7,042 bases of DNA from DATKCJ01 sp035513275 (GCA_035513275.1 DATKCJ010000376.1:1-7042); one strand, 5' to 3'. Shown: positions 1 to 7,042, counted from the first letter of the stretch. Translations and numbers: made by a program. The notes: generated from the letters alone by a model not told the origin.

Positions 1-2025
1 CGCGTCGAGCTCGAGAAGGCAAAGTCCGAGGTGACTTTGATCTCAAGCACCTTCGGCGACGGCGTTTCAAGATGGGACGGCATTTCCGTCTCCGACACAT
101 GGGGCGCACCCACAGGCGGCACCGGCACGCAACCGTCGCAAAGCGCTGGTTGGTGGACGAGCCCCTACACCGTCTGGATTCCCAGCCTCGCAGACAAGGG
201 CGTCATGAACTGGAACGGCGGCTCGATTTCCTCCGGCATCGATCCCGACGGTATCCCCGCAGCTCCCTACGCCGGTTGGTATCAGCCATTCGTCCCGCTC
301 TATTCTTGGATGGCGGCGCCTCCCGATCCTTCGGAAATTCCCGTGCTGCCGAGCCGCGACTTCACTTACGGCCACGGCATCACCAAGCCTGAATACGAAA
401 ACATCACGGCGTTTGTGAATCACGAGTTCACCGACAGCCTCGACGCCGAGGTTTCCTACTACCGCTACAGCAGTAATCAGAACGCAAAGGACTACGAGGC
501 AGCCGCAGCGGCCCGGCTCGATCTCAACCGTCAGTTGCCTGACGGCACATCGAATCCGAATTTCGGCAAGATGTTCGGCGACTTTTTCCTGAGCCAGCAG
601 CAGCAGAACCGGACCGTCGAGGAAGTCCGAGCCCAGCTCAACTACCGGATCGACACCACGGTATTCGACATTCCGTTGACCCAGCTCTTCAGCCTCTCGG
701 CCGGAGACCAGGAGATCTTCTGGTATGCACGGCAATACAATGCGCAACTCGTCGGCACCGGCTTCACGGACTTCGCGCAGAACATGGTCTGGGGCCGCCT
801 GTATTTCGACAACCCCAACCAAACGATGAACATCCCGGAGGTCGTCAACGGCAGGGCGGTCGCCTATCTCGGAATGCCCTTCGACTGGTTCGACTTCGAC
901 GAGACCTACAAACTCAAGAACGTGGCCTTCGCGTCGCACAGCCGCCTTTGGAACGACAAACTCAGCATCCTCGCCGGCGTGAGGCGCGACAAATACGAAC
1001 ATCGCAAGGTCGGCGCACACAGCGGCAGCATCGTGGAGGACGGCGCGAGCGGCACCACCTACTCGGCCGGCGGAGTCTACTACTTCAACTGGCTGGGAGT
1101 CTTCGCGAACTACTCGAAGAACTTCGATCCAATCGGACCCGGCAAACAAAACGGCCTCAATGGCTCCCCGTTCGGCCCGTCCACCGGCGTGAGCTTTGAA
1201 TACGGAATTCGCATCTCCACCGACGACGGCAAATACTACGCGTCGATCAGTCGCTACGACAGCAAGTCACAGGACCGCATCTTCAACGGCGGCAAGCCGG
1301 ACTTCCAAGGCATGTGGCGCAACTATTACGACGCGCTCGGCCAGCCATGGGACACGTCACGCACAACCCTGCCCTATGACGACACCGAGGCGCTCGATGT
1401 CAGCGGATGGGAACTGGACATCACCGCGAATCCGACGAAAAACCTTCGGATGAGCGTCACCTACGGAAGACCCGACACGCAGATCACTGACTCGCTTCCA
1501 GGCGCACGCGCTTATTACGCGGAGCATCTCGCGGCGTGGACCAGCGCTTCCTCAGGCACGTCGACCCCCGCAGGAGACTTGCGCAACCAGATCATAAGCG
1601 CAAAAGGCACGCTCGATCAAAACACCGCCGGGAAGACCAAGACCGGCCTTGTCGATTACACGGCGAGCATTTTCGCGCACTACATGTTCGCGGGCGATAG
1701 TCTCAAAGGATGGTCGATCGGCGGCGGCATGACCTACACCGGCAAGCAGTATGTCGGCGACTTCGGCGCACCCGACGGCCAGACAAAGTTCCCGCATTAC
1801 GGGTCGGCACGCAAGTCCACCAACGCGGTCATCGCCTACGAGACCAAGCTCGGATCGATCCCGACGCGCTTCGCTCTGAACATCGACAACGTCCTCGACG
1901 ATCGCGACCCGATCATCACGGGATATCATTGGGGCTGGGTCGTGAGCCCGGGCAACGCAACGCCGAACGCCTACATCCTGCCGGCGCCGCGCACGTTCAA
2001 GTTCTCCGCCCGGTTTAGCTTCTGA
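1..2025 (+). CDS. TonB-dependent outer-membrane receptor, C-terminal part (5' truncated)
   Basis: This is the beta-barrel part of a TonB-dependent receptor, which imports large ligands such as oligosaccharides or metal chelates across the outer membrane using TonB-ExbB-ExbD energy. The frame is open from base 1 with no stop, so the GTG at 31 is very unlikely to be the true start; 674 residues are visible. The TonB box and plug domain must lie upstream of the window. The visible part is rich in alternating aromatic and polar strands, for example NITAFVNHEF, LGVFANYSKNFDP, YYASISRYDSKSQDRIF and GWSIGGGMTYTGKQYVGDF. Near the end comes the receptor hallmark FALNIDNVLDDRDPI, and the protein finishes RTFKFSARFSF with the terminal Phe expected for barrel assembly. 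Strand style and absence of an adjacent SusD gene suggest an Opitutaceae-type receptor rather than a Bacteroidetes SusC. The ligand is unknown; the downstream phosphorylase and sugar symporter suggest an oligosaccharide (inference). The family call is firm, the substrate is not. Confidence -1.
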   Translation, partial: RVELEKAKSEVTLISSTFGDGVSRWDGISVSDTWGAPTGGTGTQPSQSAGWWTSPYTVWIPSLADKGVMNWNGGSISSGIDPDGIPAAPYAGWYQPFVPLYSWMAAPPDPSEIPVLPSRDFTYGHGITKPEYENITAFVNHEFTDSLDAEVSYYRYSSNQNAKDYEAAAAARLDLNRQLPDGTSNPNFGKMFGDFFLSQQQQNRTVEEVRAQLNYRIDTTVFDIPLTQLFSLSAGDQEIFWYARQYNAQLVGTGFTDFAQNMVWGRLYFDNPNQTMNIPEVVNGRAVAYLGMPFDWFDFDETYKLKNVAFASHSRLWNDKLSILAGVRRDKYEHRKVGAHSGSIVEDGASGTTYSAGGVYYFNWLGVFANYSKNFDPIGPGKQNGLNGSPFGPSTGVSFEYGIRISTDDGKYYASISRYDSKSQDRIFNGGKPDFQGMWRNYYDALGQPWDTSRTTLPYDDTEALDVSGWELDITANPTKNLRMSVTYGRPDTQITDSLPGARAYYAEHLAAWTSASSGTSTPAGDLRNQIISAKGTLDQNTAGKTKTGLVDYTASIFAHYMFAGDSLKGWSIGGGMTYTGKQYVGDFGAPDGQTKFPHYGSARKSTNAVIAYETKLGSIPTRFALNIDNVLDDRDPIITGYHWGWVVSPGNATPNAYILPAPRTFKFSARFSF

Positions 2026-2035
2026 TCGCCCACGC

Positions 2036-2062
2036 GGCACCGCGAATTTCGCGGTGCCTTTC
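2036..2062 (+). terminator. Hairpin with short T-run, probable weak terminator of the receptor gene
   Basis: Eleven bases after the receptor stop codon, GGCACCGCG (2036-2044) pairs perfectly with CGCGGTGCC (2050-2058) around the loop AATTT; A-T pairing can extend the stem into the loop. It is followed by TTTC, a very short T-run. Position and GC-rich stem fit a Rho-independent terminator for the receptor transcript, but the short T-run suggests incomplete termination, which would let some transcription reach the phosphorylase. An RNA-stabilising 3' hairpin is the alternative. Confidence -1.
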
Positions 2063-2082
2063 AGGTCTCGGACACGTCATCC
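2063..2082 (+). repeat. 20-base direct repeat, intergenic copy
   Basis: AGGTCTCGGACACGTCATCC occurs here and again, exactly and in the same orientation, at 2686-2705 inside the phosphorylase gene. The last eight bases of this copy are also the first eight of the left arm of the palindrome at 2075-2100. Similarity does not extend clearly on either side of the 20 bases. The function is unknown. Confidence -1.
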
Positions 2083-2100
2083 CGCACCGGCGGGATGACG
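2075..2100. repeat. Perfect 11-bp palindromic hairpin, REP-like
   Basis: CGTCATCCCGC (2075-2085) and GCGGGATGACG (2090-2100) are exact reverse complements around the four-base loop ACCG. No T-run follows (CTCCTGACC), so it is a poor intrinsic terminator. Its size, GC-rich symmetric stem and place between co-directional genes resemble dispersed REP-type palindromes. It could equally be a second 3' mRNA hairpin or a protein binding site. Only one copy is present in the window, so dispersal cannot be judged here. Confidence -1.
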
Positions 2101-2185
2101 CTCCTGACCCCTCCTTCATCATCGCGCTCTTTTCACCGCCGCGACCCTGAGCCACGTCGCGACCGCAGTCATCGGTTCTTCGAAC

Positions 2186-5100
2186 GTGTATGTTGTATCA
2201 CTTCCGGCAGCGAGCGGGTTCGGGCTCATCGAGTTTGAGTCCGCAAGCGGCCTGCGCGCCCAGTTCCTGCCGTCGGGTGCGCTCTTCGCGCTCCGACATG
2301 GGGAGACCCTCATCAACCAGCTCCTGCCCGGCCCGGCGGAGAACGGTCTCTTCCGCCTGCTAGTGCGCTGGAGGGATCCTGCCGGTGTGCATGACGGCTG
2401 GGCGCCGGTTGTGGGTCCATCACTGGAATTCTCACACGGGAACCACGCGATCTGGCGCACCACGCCGACCGCCGGCCTCGAGTGTGTGACGACATTCTCG
2501 CTCCATCCGACGCTCGCATCGTGGCGATGGAAAGTGGAACTGCACAACGCCTCGGCCGTCGCGCTCTCGCTCGAGGTGTTCCACGCACAGGATCTCGGCA
2601 TAGCCGACGAGGCCGCTGTTCGAAACAACGAAGCCTACATTTCCCAATACATCGACCTGCTTCCTTTGCACGATCCAGGCGAGCAAGGTCTCGGACACGT
2701 CATCCTCGCCCGCCAGAATCAAGCCATGGCCGAAGGGCGGCGACCGTGGGCTGCATTTGCCTGCTCCGGGGGCGCAGCCGCGTTCTGCACCGACGGATCG
2801 CAATTCTTCGGCACTGATCATCGCCTCACCGGCGAACCCGTTGCGGCACGCGAGGCATCGCTGCCCTCGCGCCGGCTCCAATATGAGTTCGCGATCGCGG
2901 GCCTGCAGAGTCGCACGATCGAACTCGCGCCCGGCGCCTCGACGGAGGTGACGTTCATCGCGCGATTCGTCGAAGATCATCCCGCTGCATCCGGTCCGGA
3001 AGACCTCGCGCTGTTGCGTGGGATTGTCTGGCCGGAGCTTCCGCCCGGAGCCGAGCCAGCGACGTCACAGCAGTGCGCTTCGAGCGTTTTCACGTCAGCG
3101 GCATGGCTTCATGGCGATGCGCCCACGGAGCGCGAAATCGCGGAATGGTTTCCCGGGGAGCAACGCCACGCCGAGCGTGACGCGGCGGACCAATTGCTCT
3201 CTTTCTTCCACGGCGCGCACACACATATCGTCACGCGTGAGAAAGAGGCGCAGATCGCGCGGCCACACGGACACCTGTTGCGAAGCGGCGACTCGAGCTG
3301 GATCGATGACCGGCAGTTCGGCGTCACGTGTTACGCGTCGGGCATTTTCGCCGCGCAGGCCTACATCGGAAACTCCAGTCTCACGCGACTGCTCTCCGTT
3401 GTTCGCAATCCGCTGAATGTCGTGCGCGCCAGCGGCCAGCGCGTGTTCGTGCGCTGTGGCTCAGCGTGGCGGCAACTCGGCGTGCCGAGTGTATTTGCAC
3501 TGGATCCCGAATCGGTCCGATGGATCTACCGGTGGGACGGCGTCCTGCTCGAAGCCCGCGTTTGGTGCTCCGCTGCATCCTCATCCGCCTTCCTGCAGTT
3601 GCAGGTGCTCGCCGGTCCGCCGCAGGAATTTCTTGTCACACACCTGCTCGCGCTCGGGAGTAACGAATTTGATTTTCCCGGCCGGCTTGAGGTTCATGTC
3701 GAACAGGGATGGATTGCCGCGTTCCTCGATCCAGAAAATCTCGCGGCACAGCGCCTTCCCGACACCTGCTTCGCGATTGCGATCGACGATCCCGCCAGCG
3801 CGTCCGCAGTCGGCGGTGCGGAGTTCCTCGCCGAAGGCGCGGGAAGATGCGCCGGACCCTATGCGGTGATCCGCACGCAGCCAGTCTCCCGATGCGGGGT
3901 GATCTTGTTGGGATCGCACGATGGCAACGACTCGCTCGAAGCCGCGGTCGCTGCAGCGCGCTCGGAGTTTGCGAGCGGAGGATCGCCTGCCCGTCCGCCG
4001 GCGGCTCGTGTTCGCCTCTCGGGAAGCGCCGACGCAGGTGTGGCCCGCGTCAACGAAGTCCTTCCGTGGTTCGCGCACAACGCATCGATCCACTTCTCCG
4101 CGCCTCACGGCCTCGAGCAATATGGCGGCGGCGCATGGGGCGTGCGCGATGTCTGCCAAGGCTCTGTGGAGTGGTTGCTCGCCGCGGGCGAGTTCAGCAC
4201 TGTGCGCCGGATTCTCGCCGCGTTGTTCGCGCAGCAGTATGCAGAAGGCGGAGAGGACGACGTCGCCGGCGGTTGGCCGCAGTGGTTCATGTTTGAGCCG
4301 TTTCGCTCGATCCAGCAGACGCACAGCCATGGTGACGTTTGCTTCTGGCCGGTGAAAGCACTCTGCGATTACGTCGAGGCGAGCGAGGACTTCGCCTTTC
4401 TCGACGAAGCGGTCGGCTACACCGATTCGGAATCATTCACACCCACCGGACCGGTGGAGTCCCTTTGGGCCCACTGCGATCGTGTTGTGGCACTTTGCGA
4501 ATCGCGGTTCCTCTCAGGCACCGCGCTCGTCAACTACGGAGACGGCGACTGGGACGACACGCTTCAACCAGCCGATCCTGCGATGCGCACGCGGATGGTC
4601 AGCGCATGGACGGTCGGCCTCGTGTTTCACACCTTCCGGCAACTCGCAGACGTCAGCCGTCGCGCGGGTGCGGAAACTCGCACGAACCGGCTCGATGCGA
4701 TGCTTGCACGGATGCGGGCCGACTTCGCCACACACCTGATGCCCGGCGGCACGGTCGCAGGTTTTGTTGTTCACGAGGCCGACGGCACACTCAGGCCGCT
4801 GCTTCATCCCGACGACAAGATGACAGGCATCCGCTACCGCCTGCTGCCGATGACACGCTCGGTTCTCGCCGAACTCTTCACACCCTCCGAAGCGGCGAGG
4901 CACCTTGATATCGTCGACCGGGAACTGCTGTTCCCCGACGGCGTGCGGCTGATGAGCGAACCCGCCACCTACCGGGGCGGGATCGAAACGCTCTTCAAGC
5001 GCGCCGATTCCGCCGCGAACGTTGGTCGCGAGATCGGCCTGCAATACGTCCACGCGCACTTGCGCTATGCCGAGGCGATGGCGAAGACAGGCGATGCGGA

Positions 5101-5623
5101 GAAACTCTGGAGAGCGCTGCAGGTTGTGAATCCTGTCGCGCTGTCAGTCCTCGTTCCGAACGCCTCGCCGCGCCAGAGCAACGTCTACTTCTCCAGCTCC
5201 GATGCCGATTTCGCCGACCGCGTGGAGGCCGCGGCCCGCTGGTCGGAACTGCACGACGGGCGCGTAGCAGTTCGCGGCGGCTGGCGACTCTACTCGAGCG
5301 GCCCGGGGATGTTCGTGAGCATTGTTCGCGCCTGCCTGATCGGCGTGCGCGAATCGTTTGGCGAGATCGTGTTCGACCCCGTGCTGCCCCGCAGCCTGGA
5401 TGGGCTCATCGCCGACACGCACCTCCTCGGCAAACCGGTGCAACTGATCTTCTCTGTCCGGGCCGGGAATTTCTCGCCGAGAGAGATCCGGATCAACGGC
5501 ACCGTTCTCCCCGGTGTCGCTCGCGACTCGAACCCCTACCGGACCGGCGGCCTGCGCGTTTCCAAGACCGTTCTCGCCGACTTGCTGGGCGCCGCAGAGA
5601 ATCGAATCGAGATCGCACTTTGA
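2186..5623 (+). CDS. GH94 phosphorylase, probable 1,2-beta-oligoglucan (sophoro-oligosaccharide) phosphorylase
   Basis: The probable reaction is reversible phosphorolysis of beta-1,2-linked gluco-oligosaccharides to alpha-glucose 1-phosphate and a shortened chain. The 1145 residues fit this subgroup (about 1,100), far shorter than cyclic glucan synthases and longer than cellobiose phosphorylases (about 800). An N-terminal beta-rich region carries INQLLPGP (from residue 43). Beta-sandwich sequence continues to about residue 600. The (alpha/alpha)6 barrel follows with WGVRDVCQG, whose Asp655 is the likely general acid; HSHGD (713-717), NYGDGDWDDTL (783-793), RQSNVYFSSSD (996-1006) and GGWRLYSSGPG (1031-1041), the last probably the phosphate loop. 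DWDDT replaces the DWNDG common in other GH94 enzymes. The C-terminus is a small beta domain. There is no signal peptide or membrane segment, so it is cytoplasmic. The start is GTG with no clear Shine-Dalgarno; the frame stays open upstream to 2108 without ATG, GTG or TTG. GH94 is near certain; beta-1,2 specificity is inferred from remembered family motifs. Confidence -1.
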   Translation: MYVVSLPAASGFGLIEFESASGLRAQFLPSGALFALRHGETLINQLLPGPAENGLFRLLVRWRDPAGVHDGWAPVVGPSLEFSHGNHAIWRTTPTAGLECVTTFSLHPTLASWRWKVELHNASAVALSLEVFHAQDLGIADEAAVRNNEAYISQYIDLLPLHDPGEQGLGHVILARQNQAMAEGRRPWAAFACSGGAAAFCTDGSQFFGTDHRLTGEPVAAREASLPSRRLQYEFAIAGLQSRTIELAPGASTEVTFIARFVEDHPAASGPEDLALLRGIVWPELPPGAEPATSQQCASSVFTSAAWLHGDAPTEREIAEWFPGEQRHAERDAADQLLSFFHGAHTHIVTREKEAQIARPHGHLLRSGDSSWIDDRQFGVTCYASGIFAAQAYIGNSSLTRLLSVVRNPLNVVRASGQRVFVRCGSAWRQLGVPSVFALDPESVRWIYRWDGVLLEARVWCSAASSSAFLQLQVLAGPPQEFLVTHLLALGSNEFDFPGRLEVHVEQGWIAAFLDPENLAAQRLPDTCFAIAIDDPASASAVGGAEFLAEGAGRCAGPYAVIRTQPVSRCGVILLGSHDGNDSLEAAVAAARSEFASGGSPARPPAARVRLSGSADAGVARVNEVLPWFAHNASIHFSAPHGLEQYGGGAWGVRDVCQGSVEWLLAAGEFSTVRRILAALFAQQYAEGGEDDVAGGWPQWFMFEPFRSIQQTHSHGDVCFWPVKALCDYVEASEDFAFLDEAVGYTDSESFTPTGPVESLWAHCDRVVALCESRFLSGTALVNYGDGDWDDTLQPADPAMRTRMVSAWTVGLVFHTFRQLADVSRRAGAETRTNRLDAMLARMRADFATHLMPGGTVAGFVVHEADGTLRPLLHPDDKMTGIRYRLLPMTRSVLAELFTPSEAARHLDIVDRELLFPDGVRLMSEPATYRGGIETLFKRADSAANVGREIGLQYVHAHLRYAEAMAKTGDAEKLWRALQVVNPVALSVLVPNASPRQSNVYFSSSDADFADRVEAAARWSELHDGRVAVRGGWRLYSSGPGMFVSIVRACLIGVRESFGEIVFDPVLPRSLDGLIADTHLLGKPVQLIFSVRAGNFSPREIRINGTVLPGVARDSNPYRTGGLRVSKTVLADLLGAAENRIEIAL
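2686..2705 (+). repeat. 20-base direct repeat, copy inside the phosphorylase gene
   Basis: This is the second exact copy of the 20-mer at 2063-2082. Here it encodes the stretch GLGHVI within the N-terminal beta region of the phosphorylase (about residues 168-173), so this copy is constrained by protein coding while the intergenic copy is not. The copies are 623 bases apart in direct orientation. Confidence -1.
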
Positions 5624-5685
5624 CGCCCTCGCTAAGGATGCGGCATCGCCATTCGCCGTCCTCAACCCCCGGCATTCCTTCTCTG

Positions 5686-7042
5686 ATGAGTCCTCACCAA
5701 CACCACGCGACAGACCCGGCCGACAGAATTCCTGTCTCTCAGAAGATCGCCTACGGCATGGGAGCTGTCGTCACGATCGTCGCAGTGAACTCCGTCGTGC
5801 AGCTCACGAGCCTCGTCTATGTTGTGGGACTGGGCATCAGCGCCATCTGGATCGGATACGCACAGGCGCTGCCGCGGTTGTGGGATGCGTTTGTCGATCC
5901 GTTCATCGGCAACTGGTCCGACAACTCCCGCTCGCGCTTCGGCCGCCGGATTCCGTTTCTGCTCGTCGGCGGCGTGTTGATTGGAATCTCGTTCTCGCTC
6001 CTATGGACCGTTCCGCGCGACTGGAGCGAACCTGCCATGTTCACCTACTTCATCGTCGCCTCGATGTTCTTCTACACGGTCGTGCCGATCTTCTCGATCC
6101 CACACGGCGCGCTGGGATTGGAAATGACCGCCGACTACCACGAGAAGACCAGCCTCTTCGCCTACGCCAGTTTCATCGGCAACATCGGCGCATTCACGCT
6201 GCCATGGATCTACTATCTCGCGAACCGCCCGATCTTCGAGGGCGACTCGGTGAATGGAATCAAGTGGGTGTGCGTCGGCATGAGCGTGATCCTCACCATC
6301 GCGGCGATGTGGTGCGCGCTGGTCTGCAAGGAAGGGAAACTCAAGCAGGCGACGACGCAGGCAAAAATCCCCGTCTGGGAGAGCTTCAAGATCACCTACC
6401 GCAATCCCACGTTCATCAAGCTCGTCATCGCTTATGTCCTGCTGATCGTCGGGTTCCAACTCGTGATGGGGTTCAGCAACTTCGTTTCCATCTTCTATCT
6501 CTTCAACGGAAACACGGAGCCCGCCTCGACGCTGATGGCGCAGAACGGAACGATCTGGGCTGCGATCGGAATCGCGGGCGTGATTCCGATGACGTGGCTG
6601 TCCAAGCGCTACGGCAAGCGGTTCACGGTGATCCTCTCCTTCGTCGTCATCATCGTTGGCAATCTCCTGAAGATCGTCTGCTACAACCGGGAATACCCGA
6701 TGCTGACGTTCATCCCGACGATCTTCCTCTCGCTCGGCATGGTCTTCTGCTTCTCGCTCGTGAACTCGATGATCTCCGACATTTGCGACGAGGACGAGTA
6801 TGCCACCGGGATCCGCCGCGAAGGGATCTACTTCGCCGTCTACAACTGGTGGTGGAAGGTCGCGGTCTCGATCGCCTCCGTCGGAAGCGGCTACCTCCTA
6901 CGCCTGACCGGCTTCACGGAATCGATGCCCACACAGACCGAGTCGACCATGTTCTGGATCCGCTTCTGGGAAATCGGGCTGCCGCCCCTGCTCTGCATCG
7001 TCAGCGCCGTCCTGCTCTTCCAATACCCGCTCACCGAGTCCC
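5686..7042 (+). CDS. GPH-family (MFS) sugar:cation symporter, 3' truncated
   Basis: This is an inner-membrane symporter of the glycoside-pentoside-hexuronide:cation family, importing a glycoside with Na+ or H+. The 452 visible codons run to the window edge in the last predicted helix, so only a short tail is missing. Signatures are KIAYGMG (20-26), RLWDAFVDP (64-72), GRRIPF after helix 2, and ISDICDEDEYATGIRREG (363-380). Arg64, Asp67 and Asp71 match the spacing of the MelB residues Arg52, Asp55 and Asp59 that form the cation site. About twelve hydrophobic helices can be traced, with a cytoplasmic loop of about 30 residues after helix 6. Two usual family features differ: the Gly-Asp after KIAYG is Gly-Ala, and the FYTD motif at the end of helix 1 is VYVVGLG. 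ATG 5686 is chosen because it gives a short polar tail before helix 1; an in-frame ATG at 5638 would add a basic 16-residue extension. Neither has a well-spaced ribosome site. The 62-base gap implies co-transcription with the phosphorylase, whose substrate it probably delivers (inference). Confidence -1.
   Translation, partial: MSPHQHHATDPADRIPVSQKIAYGMGAVVTIVAVNSVVQLTSLVYVVGLGISAIWIGYAQALPRLWDAFVDPFIGNWSDNSRSRFGRRIPFLLVGGVLIGISFSLLWTVPRDWSEPAMFTYFIVASMFFYTVVPIFSIPHGALGLEMTADYHEKTSLFAYASFIGNIGAFTLPWIYYLANRPIFEGDSVNGIKWVCVGMSVILTIAAMWCALVCKEGKLKQATTQAKIPVWESFKITYRNPTFIKLVIAYVLLIVGFQLVMGFSNFVSIFYLFNGNTEPASTLMAQNGTIWAAIGIAGVIPMTWLSKRYGKRFTVILSFVVIIVGNLLKIVCYNREYPMLTFIPTIFLSLGMVFCFSLVNSMISDICDEDEYATGIRREGIYFAVYNWWWKVAVSIASVGSGYLLRLTGFTESMPTQTESTMFWIRFWEIGLPPLLCIVSAVLLFQYPLTES

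Noticed and set aside
31..33. GTG at 31 as the receptor start codon
   Set aside because: The frame is open to base 1 (RVELEKAKSE before the GTG), there is no signal peptide after it, and the plug domain needed for a complete receptor would be missing. The gene is cut by the window edge.
67..1149. Long minus-strand open frame (360 codons) opposite the receptor gene
   Set aside because: It is fully antisense to a gene with clear barrel-receptor sequence; the translation is Val/Arg/Ala-rich without recognisable domains, as expected for a shadow of a GC-rich gene.
2026..2185. A sigma-70-type promoter in the gap before the phosphorylase
   Set aside because: No convincing -35/-10 pair with proper spacing was seen; the gap is dominated by two hairpins and GC-rich sequence.
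2432..2980. Minus-strand frame (182 codons) and other antisense frames opposite the phosphorylase (3581-4330, 4514-5059, 5144-5665)
   Set aside because: All lie inside a continuous, motif-rich GH94 gene and show no domain of their own.
2186..5623. Cyclic beta-1,2-glucan synthase or plain cellobiose phosphorylase as the identity of the GH94 protein
   Set aside because: Cyclic glucan synthases are far larger (over 2,500 residues) with membrane segments and a GT84 domain; cellobiose phosphorylases are about 800 residues and lack the long N-terminal region and the INQLL, SNVYFSSSD and DWDDT motif set.
6001..6459. Minus-strand frame (152 codons) opposite the transporter
   Set aside because: It is an acidic low-information translation antisense to clear transmembrane helices of the symporter.
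1..7042. CRISPR array, tRNA, insertion sequence, phage or defence genes
   Set aside because: No regularly spaced repeats, cloverleaf-like sequence, transposase or phage proteins were recognised on either strand.

Overview
The window is GC-rich and carries three genes, all on the + strand: the C-terminal part of a TonB-dependent outer-membrane receptor (positions 1-2025, cut at the left edge), a complete large glycoside phosphorylase of family GH94 (2186-5623), and a sugar:cation symporter of the GPH/MFS type (5686-7042, cut at the right edge). The receptor shows the host is a diderm bacterium. The style of the receptor barrel and the absence of a SusD gene in the window suggest a verrucomicrobium, probably of the Opitutaceae. 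That taxonomic guess rests on recall of similar proteins, not on a marker gene.

Layout: the receptor ends at 2025 with a typical outer-membrane barrel C-terminus (Phe-Ser-Phe). A 160-base intergenic gap follows with two perfect hairpins. The first (2036-2058) is a plausible weak terminator, and the second (2075-2100) looks like a REP-type palindrome. The phosphorylase begins with a GTG at 2186 that has no visible ribosome binding site. Only 62 bases (or 14, if an upstream in-frame ATG is used) separate it from the transporter, so these two genes very probably form one transcription unit. No tRNA, rRNA, CRISPR array, insertion sequence or phage gene was seen.

Working model (inference): the GH94 enzyme most resembles 1,2-beta-oligoglucan phosphorylase (sophoro-oligosaccharide phosphorylase), which cleaves beta-1,2-linked glucose chains with phosphate to release alpha-glucose 1-phosphate. 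It has no signal peptide, so it should act in the cytoplasm. The receptor would bring oligosaccharides across the outer membrane, the GPH symporter would carry them across the inner membrane, and the phosphorylase would degrade them while saving ATP. This would make the locus a compact beta-1,2-glucan scavenging module. Neither the receptor nor the transporter substrate can be read from the sequence, and no endo-beta-1,2-glucanase lies in the window.

The least expected sequence-level observation is a 20-base exact direct repeat, with one copy in the intergenic gap overlapping the second hairpin and one inside the phosphorylase coding sequence about 620 bases downstream.
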